Source: Sulfurimonas sp. HSL-3221 (GTDB lineage: Bacteria > Campylobacterota > Campylobacteria > Campylobacterales > Sulfurimonadaceae). From it: 64,000 nt of DNA. The number at the start of each line of letters is the position of its first letter. Position 1 is the stretch's first letter. Made by a program: the position numbers and the translations under genes. Positions 8,726 to 17,876 of this stretch are shown in pieces. Where the stretch lies: positions 1,240,001-1,304,000 of the forward strand of contig NZ_CP087998.1 in NCBI RefSeq assembly GCF_021044585.1. The letters are read 5' to 3'. Under the pieces are notes generated by a model. The model was not told where the DNA came from, ran no database searches, and was given only the letters and a program-made list of their open reading frames with translations.

Positions 8726-10162
8726 CTACTTTTCTGCTAGCGTGCGCAGGAGGGCGACGGTCGTGCGAACACCGGCACCGGTTCCGCCGTGGGGGTTGAC
8801 GCCCCAGCCGGATTCCGTGTAGGCCGGACCGGCAATGTCGAAGTGCATCCACTTCTCTTTCATCCCGTCGGTAATGAAGTGGTCAAGGAACATCGCCGCC
8901 GTAATAGCGCCGCCGTAGGGGATGTTGCTGATGTTGCTAACATCGGCGATTTCGCTTTTGAGGGCTTTTTTCAGATGCGGGTTGAAAGGCAGCGCGCCGA
9001 CGAGTTCCCCCGCGCGCTCCGCCGCACCGTAGATGGTGTGTTTGAGGGCGCTGCTGTGGCCCATGATGCCCGTCGTATAGGGACCGAGTGCGACGACGCA
9101 GGCGCCGGTCAGCGTCGCATAGTCGAAGAGGTAGTCCGCTTCGACATTGTCCTGGGCGTAGGAGAGGACGTCGGCAAGGACCAACCGTCCCTCGGCATCG
9201 GTATTGCGTACCTCGATCGTCTTGCCGTTGCGGGCGAAGAGGACGTCATCGGGCTTGTAGGCGTTGCCGCCGATCATGTTCTCCACCGCCCCGACAAAGC
9301 CGTGGACAGCGACGGGCAGCTTCAGCTCGCTGACGGCTTTCATGATCCCAAGCACCGCACAGGCGCCGGCCTTGTCCATTTTCATCGTGACCATGGACGT
9401 AGAGGGTTTGAGGCTCAGTCCGCCGCTGTCGTAGGTGAGCCCTTTGCCGACGAGCGAGACGGTCGCCACAGGGTTTTCCGGAACATAGGAGAGATGGATC
9501 ATGCGGGGTTTGTGTGCCGAGGCGCGGGCGACCATCAGCATCGCCTGCATCTTCTCCTCTTCCAGCGCGTGCTCGTCGAAGATCTCGCAGCCCAGGTCGT
9601 TGGCGTCAGCGAGATCCTGGGCAATGATGGCCAGGTCGGCGGGGACCATGTCGTCGGGGGTCGTATTGACGAGGTCGCGGGCGAAGTTCGTGGCTGTCGC
9701 AAGGATAACGGCGCCGTCGACGGCGGTTTTCAGAGCATCGGCATCGAGTGCACTGCCGTCGTAATTCGCACCGGCAACGTAAAAGGTTTTGAGCTTGGAG
9801 GGTTTGGCGTCGGATTTGTAGCGCGTGTATTTGTAGCTCCCCAGTACAATACCCTCGACAAGGGCGGCGGCGTTTTCAAGGCCGTACTGCGCGATTTTGG
9901 CGCTCTCATAGGCAAACCCGCTGATGCTTTTGGCGGCAGCAGCCATCGCGTCGCGGAGAGCGTCGGGTTCAAACGCCGTGACGGCGGCGACGTATTCAGC
10001 CCCTTCGTGCAGCATGCAGGTCTGTCCCTCTTTGGCCTCGAATCCGGCCTGTTCGAGAACGGATTTTTTCGGGTGCGACGCCAGTGTTTCCGGCGTCAGA
10101 AGGGTAACGGTAAGGGCCGCGTCGATGGATTCAACGGGTTGCGTTTCGAGCTTGACGAGCAT
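8726..10162 (-). CDS. pepA: Leucyl aminopeptidase
   Basis: A 478-residue M17 family cytosolic aminopeptidase with two metal ions, forming hexamers in known members. The signature NTDAEGRLVLADVL is present, as is the upstream GKGLTYDSGGLSLKP metal/active-site segment. The start is the ATG at 10162 (MLVKLETQ), preceded by GGAGAAAC; longer readings extend into dedA. Its first 32 bases overlap the end of dedA, so the two are probably translated together. Length matches the family. Confidence 0.95.
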   Translation of the reverse strand: MLVKLETQPVESIDAALTVTLLTPETLASHPKKSVLEQAGFEAKEGQTCMLHEGAEYVAAVTAFEPDALRDAMAAAAKSISGFAYESAKIAQYGLENAAALVEGIVLGSYKYTRYKSDAKPSKLKTFYVAGANYDGSALDADALKTAVDGAVILATATNFARDLVNTTPDDMVPADLAIIAQDLADANDLGCEIFDEHALEEEKMQAMLMVARASAHKPRMIHLSYVPENPVATVSLVGKGLTYDSGGLSLKPSTSMVTMKMDKAGACAVLGIMKAVSELKLPVAVHGFVGAVENMIGGNAYKPDDVLFARNGKTIEVRNTDAEGRLVLADVLSYAQDNVEADYLFDYATLTGACVVALGPYTTGIMGHSSALKHTIYGAAERAGELVGALPFNPHLKKALKSEIADVSNISNIPYGGAITAAMFLDHFITDGMKEKWMHFDIAGPAYTESGWGVNPHGGTGAGVRTTVALLRTLAEK

Positions 10163-10736
10163 GTTGTTTCTCCAGCATTTGGTTTTCGATTCGTTTGAAC
10201 AGGGTCGTGATGCCGTACAGCGCGGCACCGGCGAGCGGTAGGGCAAAATACCAGTGTGTTTTTCCCCACTCGAGCACCTGCAAGATCTGTTCCCCCAGCA
10301 GGTAGGCGGGGATAATCGTGATCGCCGCCCAGACCCAGGCGCTGAGCAGGTTGATAAAGGCGAATTTTTTCGAGGAGTATTTTGTGATCCCGATGCTCAT
10401 CGGGATGACAGTGCGCAGTCCGTAGAGGTAGCGCTGTACGAAGATAAGGGGCCAGCCGTACTTTTTAAGCAGCAGGTGGGCAATAGCGAACTTGCGGCGC
10501 TGTGAATGGAATTTCCGCTGGATGAAGCCTTTGTTGAAACGGCCGATATAGAAGTAGATCTGATCGCCGGCAAAACCGCCGAGCCCGGCGACAAAGATGG
10601 CAATGGGGACGTTCATATGTCCCGTGGTTGCCATGATGCCGGCCATCAGTAGGCCCATCTCCCCCTCGAGGATACTCCAGACGAAAAGGATGATGTAACC
10701 GTACTCCTGCAGCAGTTCCAGTAAATAGGCTTCCAT
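10131..10736 (-). CDS. DedA family membrane protein (VTT domain)
   Basis: A 201-residue inner-membrane protein. The DedA/SNARE-associated (VTT) domain covers about 20-150, with the family pattern FAGDQIYFYIGR near 55-66 and YGLRTVIPMSIGI near 108-120, and several hydrophobic helices. DedA proteins are thought to be lipid (undecaprenyl-phosphate or phospholipid) flippases driven by ion gradients. The C-terminal tail is Arg/Gln/Ala-rich. It overlaps pepA by 32 bases and follows trpB by 9. The equivalent position in H. pylori also holds a DedA-like gene. Confidence 0.88.
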   Translation of the reverse strand: MEAYLLELLQEYGYIILFVWSILEGEMGLLMAGIMATTGHMNVPIAIFVAGLGGFAGDQIYFYIGRFNKGFIQRKFHSQRRKFAIAHLLLKKYGWPLIFVQRYLYGLRTVIPMSIGITKYSSKKFAFINLLSAWVWAAITIIPAYLLGEQILQVLEWGKTHWYFALPLAGAALYGITTLFKRIENQMLEKQHARQARNATR

Positions 10737-10745
10737 GCGTCCCCT

Positions 10746-11945
10746 TTAATCGAAGTGTAGCATGTCTTTGGCCTGGATCATGTCTTTGTCCCCACGGCCG
10801 GAGAGGTTGACGATGACCAGCTTCCCGGCAATGTCGGGCATTTTCTTCAGATAGGCGACGGCGTGGGAGCTCTCGAAGGCCGGGATGATCCCCTCCTTGC
10901 GGCTGAGCCAGACGAAGGCTTCCAGGGCTTCATCGTCGGTGATGGTGTCGTAGGCGACCGTACCGTTCTCCTTATGGAAAGCGTGTTCCGGCCCGATCCC
11001 GGGATAGTCCAGACCGGCGGAGATGGAGTGCGCTTCGAGGATCTGGCCGTCGGCATCCTGGAGCAGATAGCTCATCTGGCCGTGCAGGACCCCGGGGCGC
11101 CCTTTGAGCAGGGAGGCGCCGTGCTTGTCCGTCTCGGTCCCCAGACCGCCGGCCTCGATGCCGATGCACTGCACCTCTTTGTCTTCGAGGAAGTGCTGGA
11201 ACATGCCGATGGCGTTGGAGCCGCCGCCGATGCAGGCGACGACCGTGTCGGGGAGGCGGCCCTCTTTTTCCAGGATCTGCGCGCGGGCTTCCCAGCCGAT
11301 GATCGCCTGGAAGTCACGGACCATCATCGGGTAGGGGTGGGGTCCGGCGACGGTGCCGATGATGTAGAAGGTGTCGCGGGCATGGGTGACCCAGTGGCGG
11401 ATGGCGTCGTTCATGGCGTCTTTGAGGGTACGCGACCCGCTTTCGACGGCATGGACCTTGGCGCCCAGCAGTTTCATGCGGAAGACGTTGAGCTCCTGGC
11501 GGGCGACATCCTTGGCTCCCATGAAGATCTCGCACTCGAGCCCCAGCAGGGCGGCGATCGTCGCCGTGGCGACCCCGTGCTGCCCCGCGCCGGTTTCGGC
11601 GATAACCTTCTGCTTGCCGAGTTTCTTCGCCAGCAGCCCCTGGGCAATGACGTTATTGACCTTGTGCGCACCGGTGTGGTTCAGGTCCTCGCGCTTGATG
11701 TAGACCTTCGCGCCGAGCTCTTCGGAGACATTGGCCGCATAATAGAGCGGGGAGGGACGGCCGACATAGTCTTTGAGGTAGCCGTCCACCTCGCTCCAGA
11801 AGGCTTCATCAAAACGGTACTGTTCATACGCTTTTTCAAGCTCCAGCAGGGCCGGCATCAGGGTTTCGGGAACATAGCGGCCGCCGAAGATGCCGAAATG
11901 GCCGTTGGTATCGGGATCGAACGTGGAGGGTTCGGGGATGTACAT
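10746..11945 (-). CDS. trpB: Tryptophan synthase beta chain
   Basis: A 399-residue PLP enzyme that condenses indole and serine to tryptophan. The PLP lysine lies in HTGAHKVNN, and the phosphate-binding loop [10 protein letters not shown] and the C-terminal NLSGRGDKD are present. The ATG at 11945 overlaps the apt stop in TGATG, with TAGGAG upstream; a TTG one codon earlier is possible. No trpA is visible, so trpB sits away from a trp operon, within a housekeeping block where H. pylori has no trpB. It looks like the canonical TrpB1 type (about 400 residues). Confidence 0.95.
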   Translation of the reverse strand: MYIPEPSTFDPDTNGHFGIFGGRYVPETLMPALLELEKAYEQYRFDEAFWSEVDGYLKDYVGRPSPLYYAANVSEELGAKVYIKREDLNHTGAHKVNNVIAQGLLAKKLGKQKVIAETGAGQHGVATATIAALLGLECEIFMGAKDVARQELNVFRMKLLGAKVHAVESGSRTLKDAMNDAIRHWVTHARDTFYIIGTVAGPHPYPMMVRDFQAIIGWEARAQILEKEGRLPDTVVACIGGGSNAIGMFQHFLEDKEVQCIGIEAGGLGTETDKHGASLLKGRPGVLHGQMSYLLQDADGQILEAHSISAGLDYPGIGPEHAFHKENGTVAYDTITDDEALEAFVWLSRKEGIIPAFESSHAVAYLKKMPDIAGKLVIVNLSGRGDKDMIQAKDMLHFD

Positions 11946-12493
11946 CAATCCACTCCTATAACGGTATAAACGGGGGTGAGCTCGGTCAGGCTGTCGATGC
12001 CCGGCAGGAACTCAAGCCCGAGGATAAAACAGGCTTCGACGCAGTGTGCGCCGACTTTTTCAATCAGGGAGGCTGCGGCCTTCGCCGTTCCGCCCGTGGC
12101 GATCAGGTCGTCGATGAGGAGGACCTTGGCACCTTTGTCGGTGCCGAATGCGTCCATATGCACTTCGACCTCGTCAAAACCGTATTCGAGGGAGTACTTC
12201 TCCGACACGGTCGTGGAAGGGAGTTTTCCTTTCTTGCGAATGGGGACGAAACCGACACCCAGCATCTGCGCCAGGGCCGCGCCGAAAATAAAGCCGCGCG
12301 CGTCGATCCCCGCGACAAAATCAAGGTTGTAGGATTCGTAACGCGTCTTGAGATGCGTCATCAGCGTGCTGAACGCCTCGGCGTTGTTCAGCAGCGTCGT
12401 GATGTCTTTAAAGATGATGCCCGGCTTGGGAAAGTCGGGGATATCGCGGATCGCACTTTCAATCAGGGCTTTTTGATCGACGGTCAGGGACAT
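11945..12493 (-). CDS. apt: Adenine phosphoribosyltransferase
   Basis: A 182-residue purine salvage enzyme making AMP from adenine and PRPP. The PRPP-binding motif [14 protein letters not shown] is intact and the start [14 protein letters not shown] is typical for Apt. It is followed by trpB with coupled TGATG overlap and preceded by rpiB after 8 bases. Length is usual. Confidence 0.96.
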   Translation of the reverse strand: MSLTVDQKALIESAIRDIPDFPKPGIIFKDITTLLNNAEAFSTLMTHLKTRYESYNLDFVAGIDARGFIFGAALAQMLGVGFVPIRKKGKLPSTTVSEKYSLEYGFDEVEVHMDAFGTDKGAKVLLIDDLIATGGTAKAAASLIEKVGAHCVEACFILGLEFLPGIDSLTELTPVYTVIGVD

Positions 12494-12501
12494 GGACGGC
12501 C

Positions 12502-12957
12502 TTACAGTGAGGCCGAGCAGCCGCCGACGGCTTCGATCTTTGCAACGCGTCCGGCGTGGCGGCCGCCCTCAAAGGCGCCCGCGACCCAGGCGTCGATGAT
12601 GGATTCCGCGACCCCGCGGCCCACGACACGCTCGCCGAAGCAGAGGACATTGGCATCATTATGCGCGCGGGCCATGGTCGCCGTATAGGCGTCGTGGCAA
12701 AGAGCCGCGCGGATGCCGGAAAATCGGTTGGCGGCCATACTCATCCCCAGACCCGAACCGCAGATCAGGATACCGTCGGCATCTTCCTCGTCGGTGAGCA
12801 CGGCGTTGCAGACTTTGACGGCAAAGTCGGGGTAGTCGACGCGGTCTTTGCTGTGGGGACCGAGATCGACGACCTCGTGGCCTTTGGCTTTCAGCAGTTC
12901 GACGGTGTAGTCTTTAAGGTCGAGTCCGGCGTGGTCGGTAGCAATGTAGAATTTCAT
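12502..12957 (-). CDS. rpiB: Ribose-5-phosphate isomerase B
   Basis: A 151-residue RpiB/LacAB-family isomerase interconverting ribose-5-P and ribulose-5-P. The start [11 protein letters not shown] and the active-site segment [12 protein letters not shown] are characteristic. The ATG at 12957 has GGAGTA upstream; an upstream extension would add a Cys-rich segment not seen in the family. It lies 16 bases from the S2P protease gene, in the order also found in H. pylori. Confidence 0.94.
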   Translation of the reverse strand: MKFYIATDHAGLDLKDYTVELLKAKGHEVVDLGPHSKDRVDYPDFAVKVCNAVLTDEEDADGILICGSGLGMSMAANRFSGIRAALCHDAYTATMARAHNDANVLCFGERVVGRGVAESIIDAWVAGAFEGGRHAGRVAKIEAVGGCSASL

Positions 12958-12973
12958 GGAGTACTCCTTCGGT

Positions 12974-13651
12974 TTAAGATAATAGCAGATGCAGCACGTA
13001 CTGGACGGGCATGAAAAGTACATACTCTCTCAGCGGCGTGATCAAGATGATGATGACGATAAACATACCGTAGGGTTCCAGGCGCTGGAACCACATGGCG
13101 ATGTTGTTTAGGCCGAGTTTGAGTGAGAGGAACATTAAAAAATGCGCCCCGTCAAACTGCGGGATCGGCAGCAGGTTAAAGACGGCGAGCAGCACGTTGA
13201 TAAAGACCAGCTGCATGACGATAAGGTAGAGGAAAATATAGCCCAGTCCGTCGCTCTGAACCGGCTGGTGCATCCCTGTCAGCAAGACGGCGAAGAGGGA
13301 GGCCAGGGCGAAGTTGTAGGCGATGCCGGCGAGGCTGACCTGCATGGCGGCATTGTAGCCGCCGTTGGTGATAACGGTGCGCATGTTGACCGGTACCGGT
13401 TTGGCCCAGCCGAAGAGGAACCCGCCGCCCATGCCGAGCAGCACGGGGATGAAATACATCATCAGCGGCACAAGGATCGTCCCGATGGGGTCGATGTGGA
13501 TCAGCGGATTGACGGAGAGGCGCCCGGCATGCTTGGCCGTCGTGTCGCCGTAGCGGTAAGCGACCCAGCCGTGCATGATCTCGTGGCCGATAATGGCAAT
13601 GGCCAGTGCAATGACGGCCGCGGCGATTTTCAGCAGATCAATAGAGTCCAC
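12974..13651 (-). CDS. Site-2 protease family (M50) membrane metalloprotease
   Basis: A 225-residue polytopic membrane protein. HEIMH in the first helix and NLLPIPQFDG in a later helix are the two zinc-binding motifs of short S2P-type proteases, which cleave substrates inside the membrane. The GTG at 13651 is chosen because upstream readings run through lepB in the wrong frame; it overlaps the lepB 3' end by 14 bases. The substrate is unknown. Its place beside lepB hints at signal-peptide clearance, which is inference only. Confidence 0.88.
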   Translation of the reverse strand: MDSIDLLKIAAAVIALAIAIIGHEIMHGWVAYRYGDTTAKHAGRLSVNPLIHIDPIGTILVPLMMYFIPVLLGMGGGFLFGWAKPVPVNMRTVITNGGYNAAMQVSLAGIAYNFALASLFAVLLTGMHQPVQSDGLGYIFLYLIVMQLVFINVLLAVFNLLPIPQFDGAHFLMFLSLKLGLNNIAMWFQRLEPYGMFIVIIILITPLREYVLFMPVQYVLHLLLS

Positions 13652-14459
13652 GGTCTTGGCCCTCTTCGCGCTGGCGTTCGGCGACCGCGCGCTCCAGGTA
13701 GGGGGACTGTTCGAGGTCCTCGGGGGTTTTGAACATGCGGTCCCAGCGGATCTCGTAGTTGTCGTCCATGCTGAAGTAGATGAACCACGGCGTCCCTTCG
13801 ACAAGGCCGTAGGGTACGGCGCCCCAGAAGCGGCTGTCGTTGGAGTGATCGCGGTTATCGCCCATCATGAAGTAGCGGCCTTCGGGTACCTGGACCGGTC
13901 CGAAATTGAAGATGGGCTGTGGGTAGCGGCCGTCATCAATGATGGAGGGATCGTGGTGGATGCCCGGATGATCCTTCATGTAGGGGTTCTTGACCCAGAG
14001 ACGGCCGTCGAACTCCTTGAGTTCGTGGGTGAAGGTGTAGTGCTGGCGAATATACTCGTCCCCTTCGACCGGGTGGAGGTAGAGATCCTTGTTGAAGACG
14101 AAGAGCTCGTCCCCCGGGGTCGCGACGCAGCGTTTGACGTAGTGCAGGGTCGTGTTGTTGGGGTAGCGGAAGATCACGATGTCCCCGCGCTGAGGCGTGT
14201 CGCCGTCGATGATGTGCCCGTCGGTGCCCGGAATAAGCGGGATCTCCAGGAACGGGATGTGCGGGGTAGAGATGCCGTAGGCGAACTTTTTGGCGAAGAG
14301 GTGGTCGCCGATGAGCAGGGAGTCTTTCATGGAACCGCTGGGGATGCGGAACGCCTGGGCGACGAAAAAGATGACGAAGAGGACGATAATGACCGTTCCC
14401 GTCCAGCTGTTGGAGAAGCGGTAGGCCGCTTTGGCGGCGTGTTTGACCTTCGTCTTCAT
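13638..14459 (-). CDS. lepB: Signal peptidase I
   Basis: A 273-residue inner-membrane serine protease that removes Sec signal peptides. One N-terminal helix (about 18-36) precedes the catalytic Ser in PSGSMKDSL, the Lys in YVKRCVATPGD and box E GDNRDHSNDSRFWG. The start ATG (14459) overlaps the folD stop in ATGA, indicating coupled translation. This single-helix, Lys/Ser-type protein matches other campylobacterial LepB enzymes. Confidence 0.96.
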   Translation of the reverse strand: MKTKVKHAAKAAYRFSNSWTGTVIIVLFVIFFVAQAFRIPSGSMKDSLLIGDHLFAKKFAYGISTPHIPFLEIPLIPGTDGHIIDGDTPQRGDIVIFRYPNNTTLHYVKRCVATPGDELFVFNKDLYLHPVEGDEYIRQHYTFTHELKEFDGRLWVKNPYMKDHPGIHHDPSIIDDGRYPQPIFNFGPVQVPEGRYFMMGDNRDHSNDSRFWGAVPYGLVEGTPWFIYFSMDDNYEIRWDRMFKTPEDLEQSPYLERAVAERQREEGQDRGLY

Positions 14460-15313
14460 TGGCGCTCTTGTGCGTGCATCTCGGCCGCTTTGAGGGTGTT
14501 TTTCAGCAGCATGGCGATGGTCATCGGGCCGACTCCGCCGGGCACCGGGGTGATGTAGGAGCATTTCGGCGCGACGTTTTCGTAATCGACGTCACCGACG
14601 AGGCGGCCGTCCGGTGCGCGGTTGATACCGATGTCAATAACAATGGCCCCCTCTTTGACCATATCCTCCTTGATCAGGTTGATGACCCCGGCCCCGACCA
14701 GGACGATGTCGGCGTTGCGGGTATGGGCTTTGAGGTCTTTGGTATGGATATGGGTGATCGTGACGGTCGCGTTGGCGTTGAGCAGCAGGGCCGCCATCGG
14801 TTTGCCGACGATGTTGGAGGCGCCGACGACGACGGCGTCTTTGCCCGTGAGGTCGATCTCGTACTCGGCGAAGAGCTCCATGACGCCCAGCGGGGTACAG
14901 GGGACGAAGCCGTCCAGCCCCGTCATTAGGCGGCCGGCATTATAGGGGTGGAAACCGTCGACGTCCTTGTGCGGGGCGACGAGTTCGAGCAGGCGGGTCG
15001 TGTCAATATGCGGCGGAAGCGGGAGCTGGACGAGGATACCGTCGATGTTGGGGTTGCCGTTCATCATTTCGATGGTCTGTTCGATCGCCTCCTGGGAGAT
15101 CGTTTCAGGCATTTCGTGGGTGACGGAGTAGAAACCGGCGCGGTCGCAGGCCTTCTTTTTCATGCCGACGTAGGCATGGGAAGCGGGGTCGTTGCCGACG
15201 AGGATGACGGCGAGGCCCGGGACGCGACCGGTCCGTTCCTTGAGTTCGGAAGCCGCGGTGGCGACACCTTCTTCAATCTTCTTGGAAAGCGCTTTTCCGT
15301 CGAGTATCTGCAT
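14456..15313 (-). CDS. folD: Methylenetetrahydrofolate dehydrogenase/cyclohydrolase
   Basis: A 285-residue bifunctional cytosolic enzyme of one-carbon metabolism. YVGMKKKAC contains the catalytic Lys, followed by GILVQLPLPPH, the nucleotide-binding GASNIVGKPMA and the C-terminal PVPGGVGPMTIAML. It is first in the folD-lepB-S2P transcript. A promoter on the minus strand probably lies in 15320-15350, shared as a divergent region with the cytochrome gene. Confidence 0.97.
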   Translation of the reverse strand: MQILDGKALSKKIEEGVATAASELKERTGRVPGLAVILVGNDPASHAYVGMKKKACDRAGFYSVTHEMPETISQEAIEQTIEMMNGNPNIDGILVQLPLPPHIDTTRLLELVAPHKDVDGFHPYNAGRLMTGLDGFVPCTPLGVMELFAEYEIDLTGKDAVVVGASNIVGKPMAALLLNANATVTITHIHTKDLKAHTRNADIVLVGAGVINLIKEDMVKEGAIVIDIGINRAPDGRLVGDVDYENVAPKCSYITPVPGGVGPMTIAMLLKNTLKAAEMHAQERQ

Positions 15314-15374
15314 TTCAACTGACCTAATAATTTTTTTGATAATATACCCCTACTTCAATAAAAAGGTGCTTTTA

Positions 15375-15713
15375 ATGGCCCGTTGGCTCCTGTTTTTGGC
15401 GACCTTGCTTGCGGCGGAGGAGTCCTTCATCACCCCGCAGGAATACGCCGCGCAGCTCTACCACAATCCGAGGGGGATCGGCTGCAATCTCTGCCACGGC
15501 GAACACGGCGAGGGGAAGGTGATCGCCCATTATACCGACAAGGGTGTTCGCAAATCGTTTACCGCTCCGGCGATCAACGTTATCGGCTTCGAGGATTTCG
15601 ACCGGGCCCTCAACGGCCGCGTCAAAGGGATGCCGCGCTACTTCCTGACCGAGGAGGAGCGCCATACCCTCTACCGTTACCTGCACCCAAAGGATGCCAA
15701 TGTTCCAAACTGA
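15375..15713 (+). CDS. Small periplasmic monoheme cytochrome c
   Basis: A 112-residue secreted protein. The N terminus MARWLLFLATLLA is a short signal peptide. CNLCH near residue 36 is the single heme c site, and a Met in the C-terminal half (KGMPRYFLTEEE) is the likely axial ligand of a class I fold. AAGG precedes the ATG at 15375. The 3' end overlaps the CitE-like gene by 20 bases, so the two are cotranscribed, although their functions have no obvious link. A -10 like GATAAT lies at 15338-15343. Confidence 0.85.
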   Translation: MARWLLFLATLLAAEESFITPQEYAAQLYHNPRGIGCNLCHGEHGEGKVIAHYTDKGVRKSFTAPAINVIGFEDFDRALNGRVKGMPRYFLTEEERHTLYRYLHPKDANVPN

Positions 15714-16635
15714 TCTTCCCGAACTGGAGCGGGCCGCGGAGACCCTCGACATCGCCGCCCTTGACGCGCTGCTCTCACCGCGGCGCCGTACCCTGAACGG
15801 TTCTGCCGCATTTCACGCGCCGCTGATGCTCTCCGCCCACCGCGTCAAGCATCTCTCGAAGATCCCGCAGCTGTCCGCCGACGCAGTAATGTTCAACCTC
15901 GAAGACGGGGTGTCGGCCGAACAAAAGCCGGTGGCGCTGCGTCTGTGTGCCCTCGCGCTTTCCCGGCTGCCGCAAAGCAGCAAGAAACTGGTCGTGCGGG
16001 TCAACCCCCTCGACGAGGGCGGGATGGAGGAGATCGCTTTTCTTGCCCCTTATATGCCCGACGCCATCCGCGTCCCGAAGGTCCGTACGGCGGAGGAGGT
16101 GGCGCGGATCGTTTCACTGGTACCCGCACCGATCGAAGTCCACCTCTCCATTGAGACGAAGGAGGCGTGGCTCGCCCTCGCAAGCTTACGGACCGATCCG
16201 CGGGTCTGCACCTTCTACCTCGGCATCCTTGACCTCTTCGCCGACCTGGGGCTCGACCAGGCGCTGATCGCCCCGGAAAACCCGACCCTGCGTTACCTGC
16301 TGTCGCACTTCTTCGTCACCTGTCGCGCCCTCGGCGTCAAACCCGTCTCCTTCGTCTACCAGGATTACCGCAATGAAGCGGGCTTTGCCGCCTGGCTCGG
16401 ACTGGAAAGGGAAATGGGGTTCGACGCCAAGGGGTGCATTGCGCCGAAACAGGCCGAACAGGTGATGGCGGCCTTCGGCCGGGACGAGGCGGCATTGTTG
16501 CGGGCACGGGAGATCGTCGCCCTTTTCGAGGCCGAACGCGCCAAAGGGGTGACGGGCTTCACGCACGAGGTGTACGGTTTCGTCGACGAACCGATCTACA
16601 AGGGGGCGCTCGCCCTGCTGAAGGGTACGGAGTGA
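15694..16635 (+). CDS. CitE/HpcH-like aldolase or CoA-ester lyase
   Basis: A 313-residue TIM-barrel protein of the HpcH/HpaI aldolase-citrate lyase beta superfamily. NLEDGVSAEQK, VRVNPLDEGG, IRVPKV, LSIETKEAW and YLGILDLFADLGL match the metal- and substrate-binding landmarks of CitE-like proteins. No citrate lyase alpha or gamma genes are present, so it is likelier a malyl-CoA or related lyase than part of a citrate lyase complex; the substrate is unknown. The start may be the ATG at 15694 or at 15700. Its stop overlaps the symporter GTG by 3 bases, suggesting the symporter brings in a related C4 acid. Confidence 0.8.
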   Translation: MPMFQTDLPELERAAETLDIAALDALLSPRRRTLNGSAAFHAPLMLSAHRVKHLSKIPQLSADAVMFNLEDGVSAEQKPVALRLCALALSRLPQSSKKLVVRVNPLDEGGMEEIAFLAPYMPDAIRVPKVRTAEEVARIVSLVPAPIEVHLSIETKEAWLALASLRTDPRVCTFYLGILDLFADLGLDQALIAPENPTLRYLLSHFFVTCRALGVKPVSFVYQDYRNEAGFAAWLGLEREMGFDAKGCIAPKQAEQVMAAFGRDEAALLRAREIVALFEAERAKGVTGFTHEVYGFVDEPIYKGALALLKGTE

Positions 16636-17876
16636 CGCAGCTGCGCGCGGCGCTCGCGTCGACGAACGGGCTCATCCTTGCCGGGATCGTTCTGGGAGCG
16701 CTTTTCGGCGCGTTCTTCCCCGAACTGGCCCTGGCGCAGCGGATCATCGGCCAGATGTTCGTCGCCCTGCTGAAAATGCTCGTCGTCCCCCTGGTCTTCG
16801 CCAGCATCTTCGTGGCCATCGCCGGGCTGGGGACGCTGCACCATCTCAAGAATATGGGGCTGCGCACTATCGGTCTCTACCTGCTCACGACGGCGCTTTC
16901 AGTCCTGCTGGCGATCGTCGTCATGAACGTTCTCGGCATTGGCGAAGCGGTCTCCGCCGAAGGGGTCGCGTTCGCGCAGGCGCACGAGATCAAACCCTTC
17001 TCATTCGAAGCGATGCTGCTTGGCTTCATCCCGACGAACGTTTTCGCCTCCCTGACGAACGGGGCGATGATGCAGGTGATCGTCTTCTCCATCCTCTTCG
17101 CGATCGCCAGTCTCTATCTCAGCGACCACCACCAGGGATTGATGCTCGACTTCTTTACGGGCGTCAACAACGCGATGCTCAAGATGGCCGAATGGGTCAT
17201 CAAACTGACGCCTCTGGGCGTCTTCAGCCTGATCGCCTATGTCGTTGCCGACGAGGGGGTTGACGTCATTCTCGGGCTCTGGAAATATATGCTTGTCGTC
17301 ATCGGAGTGATTCTGCTGCACGGGCTGGTGACGTTGCCGTCGCTTGTCGCCTTCTTCGCGCGCGTTAACCCCTACCATTATATGGGACAGGTCAAGGAAG
17401 CGATTCTGCTTGCATTTTCCACTGCCTCCAGCGCGGCGACACTGCCGGTCTCCATCGAGGTGAGCGAGCAGAAGGGCGGGGTGCGCCGGGAGAGCGCCGG
17501 GTTCGTGCTGCCGCTGGGCGCGACGGTCTCCATGGACGGGACGGCGGCCTACCTGGTCGTGGCGGTGCTCTATATCGCGACCCTCGCCGGGGTGGAGCTC
17601 TCCTTCGGCGACCAGGTGCTGCTGGGGGTGACTGTCGTGGCCCTCTCCGTCGGTGTCGCGGCGCTGCCGAGCGCCTCGCTGGTGATGATGGTCGTTATTT
17701 TGAACCAGATCGGTCTGCCGGCGGACTATATTGGCCTTATTGTCGCCGTCGACCGGGTACTGGACATGTTCCGCACCTCCCTTAACGTCACCTCGGACCT
17801 GATGGTCACGAAGATCGTCGACGTTACGACGCGCAAAGAAGCGCTTGGGGAAACGGCCCGGGAGCGCAGCGCTTAA
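16632..17876 (+). CDS. Dicarboxylate/amino acid:cation symporter (DAACS, SLC1-like)
   Basis: A 414-residue polytopic membrane transporter. The serine-rich hairpin motif AFSTASSAATLPVSIE, the variant SMDGTAAYL (usually NMDGTA) and DRVLDMFRTSLNVTSDLM are the landmark elements of the GltP/DctA fold. The GTG start overlaps the CitE-like stop. The substrate is probably a C4-dicarboxylate or acidic amino acid. The stop shares four bases with the convergent TonB-like gene, leaving no room for a terminator between them. Confidence 0.93.
   Translation: MTQLRAALASTNGLILAGIVLGALFGAFFPELALAQRIIGQMFVALLKMLVVPLVFASIFVAIAGLGTLHHLKNMGLRTIGLYLLTTALSVLLAIVVMNVLGIGEAVSAEGVAFAQAHEIKPFSFEAMLLGFIPTNVFASLTNGAMMQVIVFSILFAIASLYLSDHHQGLMLDFFTGVNNAMLKMAEWVIKLTPLGVFSLIAYVVADEGVDVILGLWKYMLVVIGVILLHGLVTLPSLVAFFARVNPYHYMGQVKEAILLAFSTASSAATLPVSIEVSEQKGGVRRESAGFVLPLGATVSMDGTAAYLVVAVLYIATLAGVELSFGDQVLLGVTVVALSVGVAALPSASLVMMVVILNQIGLPADYIGLIVAVDRVLDMFRTSLNVTSDLMVTKIVDVTTRKEALGETARERSA

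Noticed and set aside
8789-10198. Long open frame antisense to pepA (469 codons, plus strand)
   Set aside because: Lies fully inside pepA on the opposite strand, translation is Gly/Val/Arg/Asp/His-rich without any motif; a product of GC-rich codon usage.
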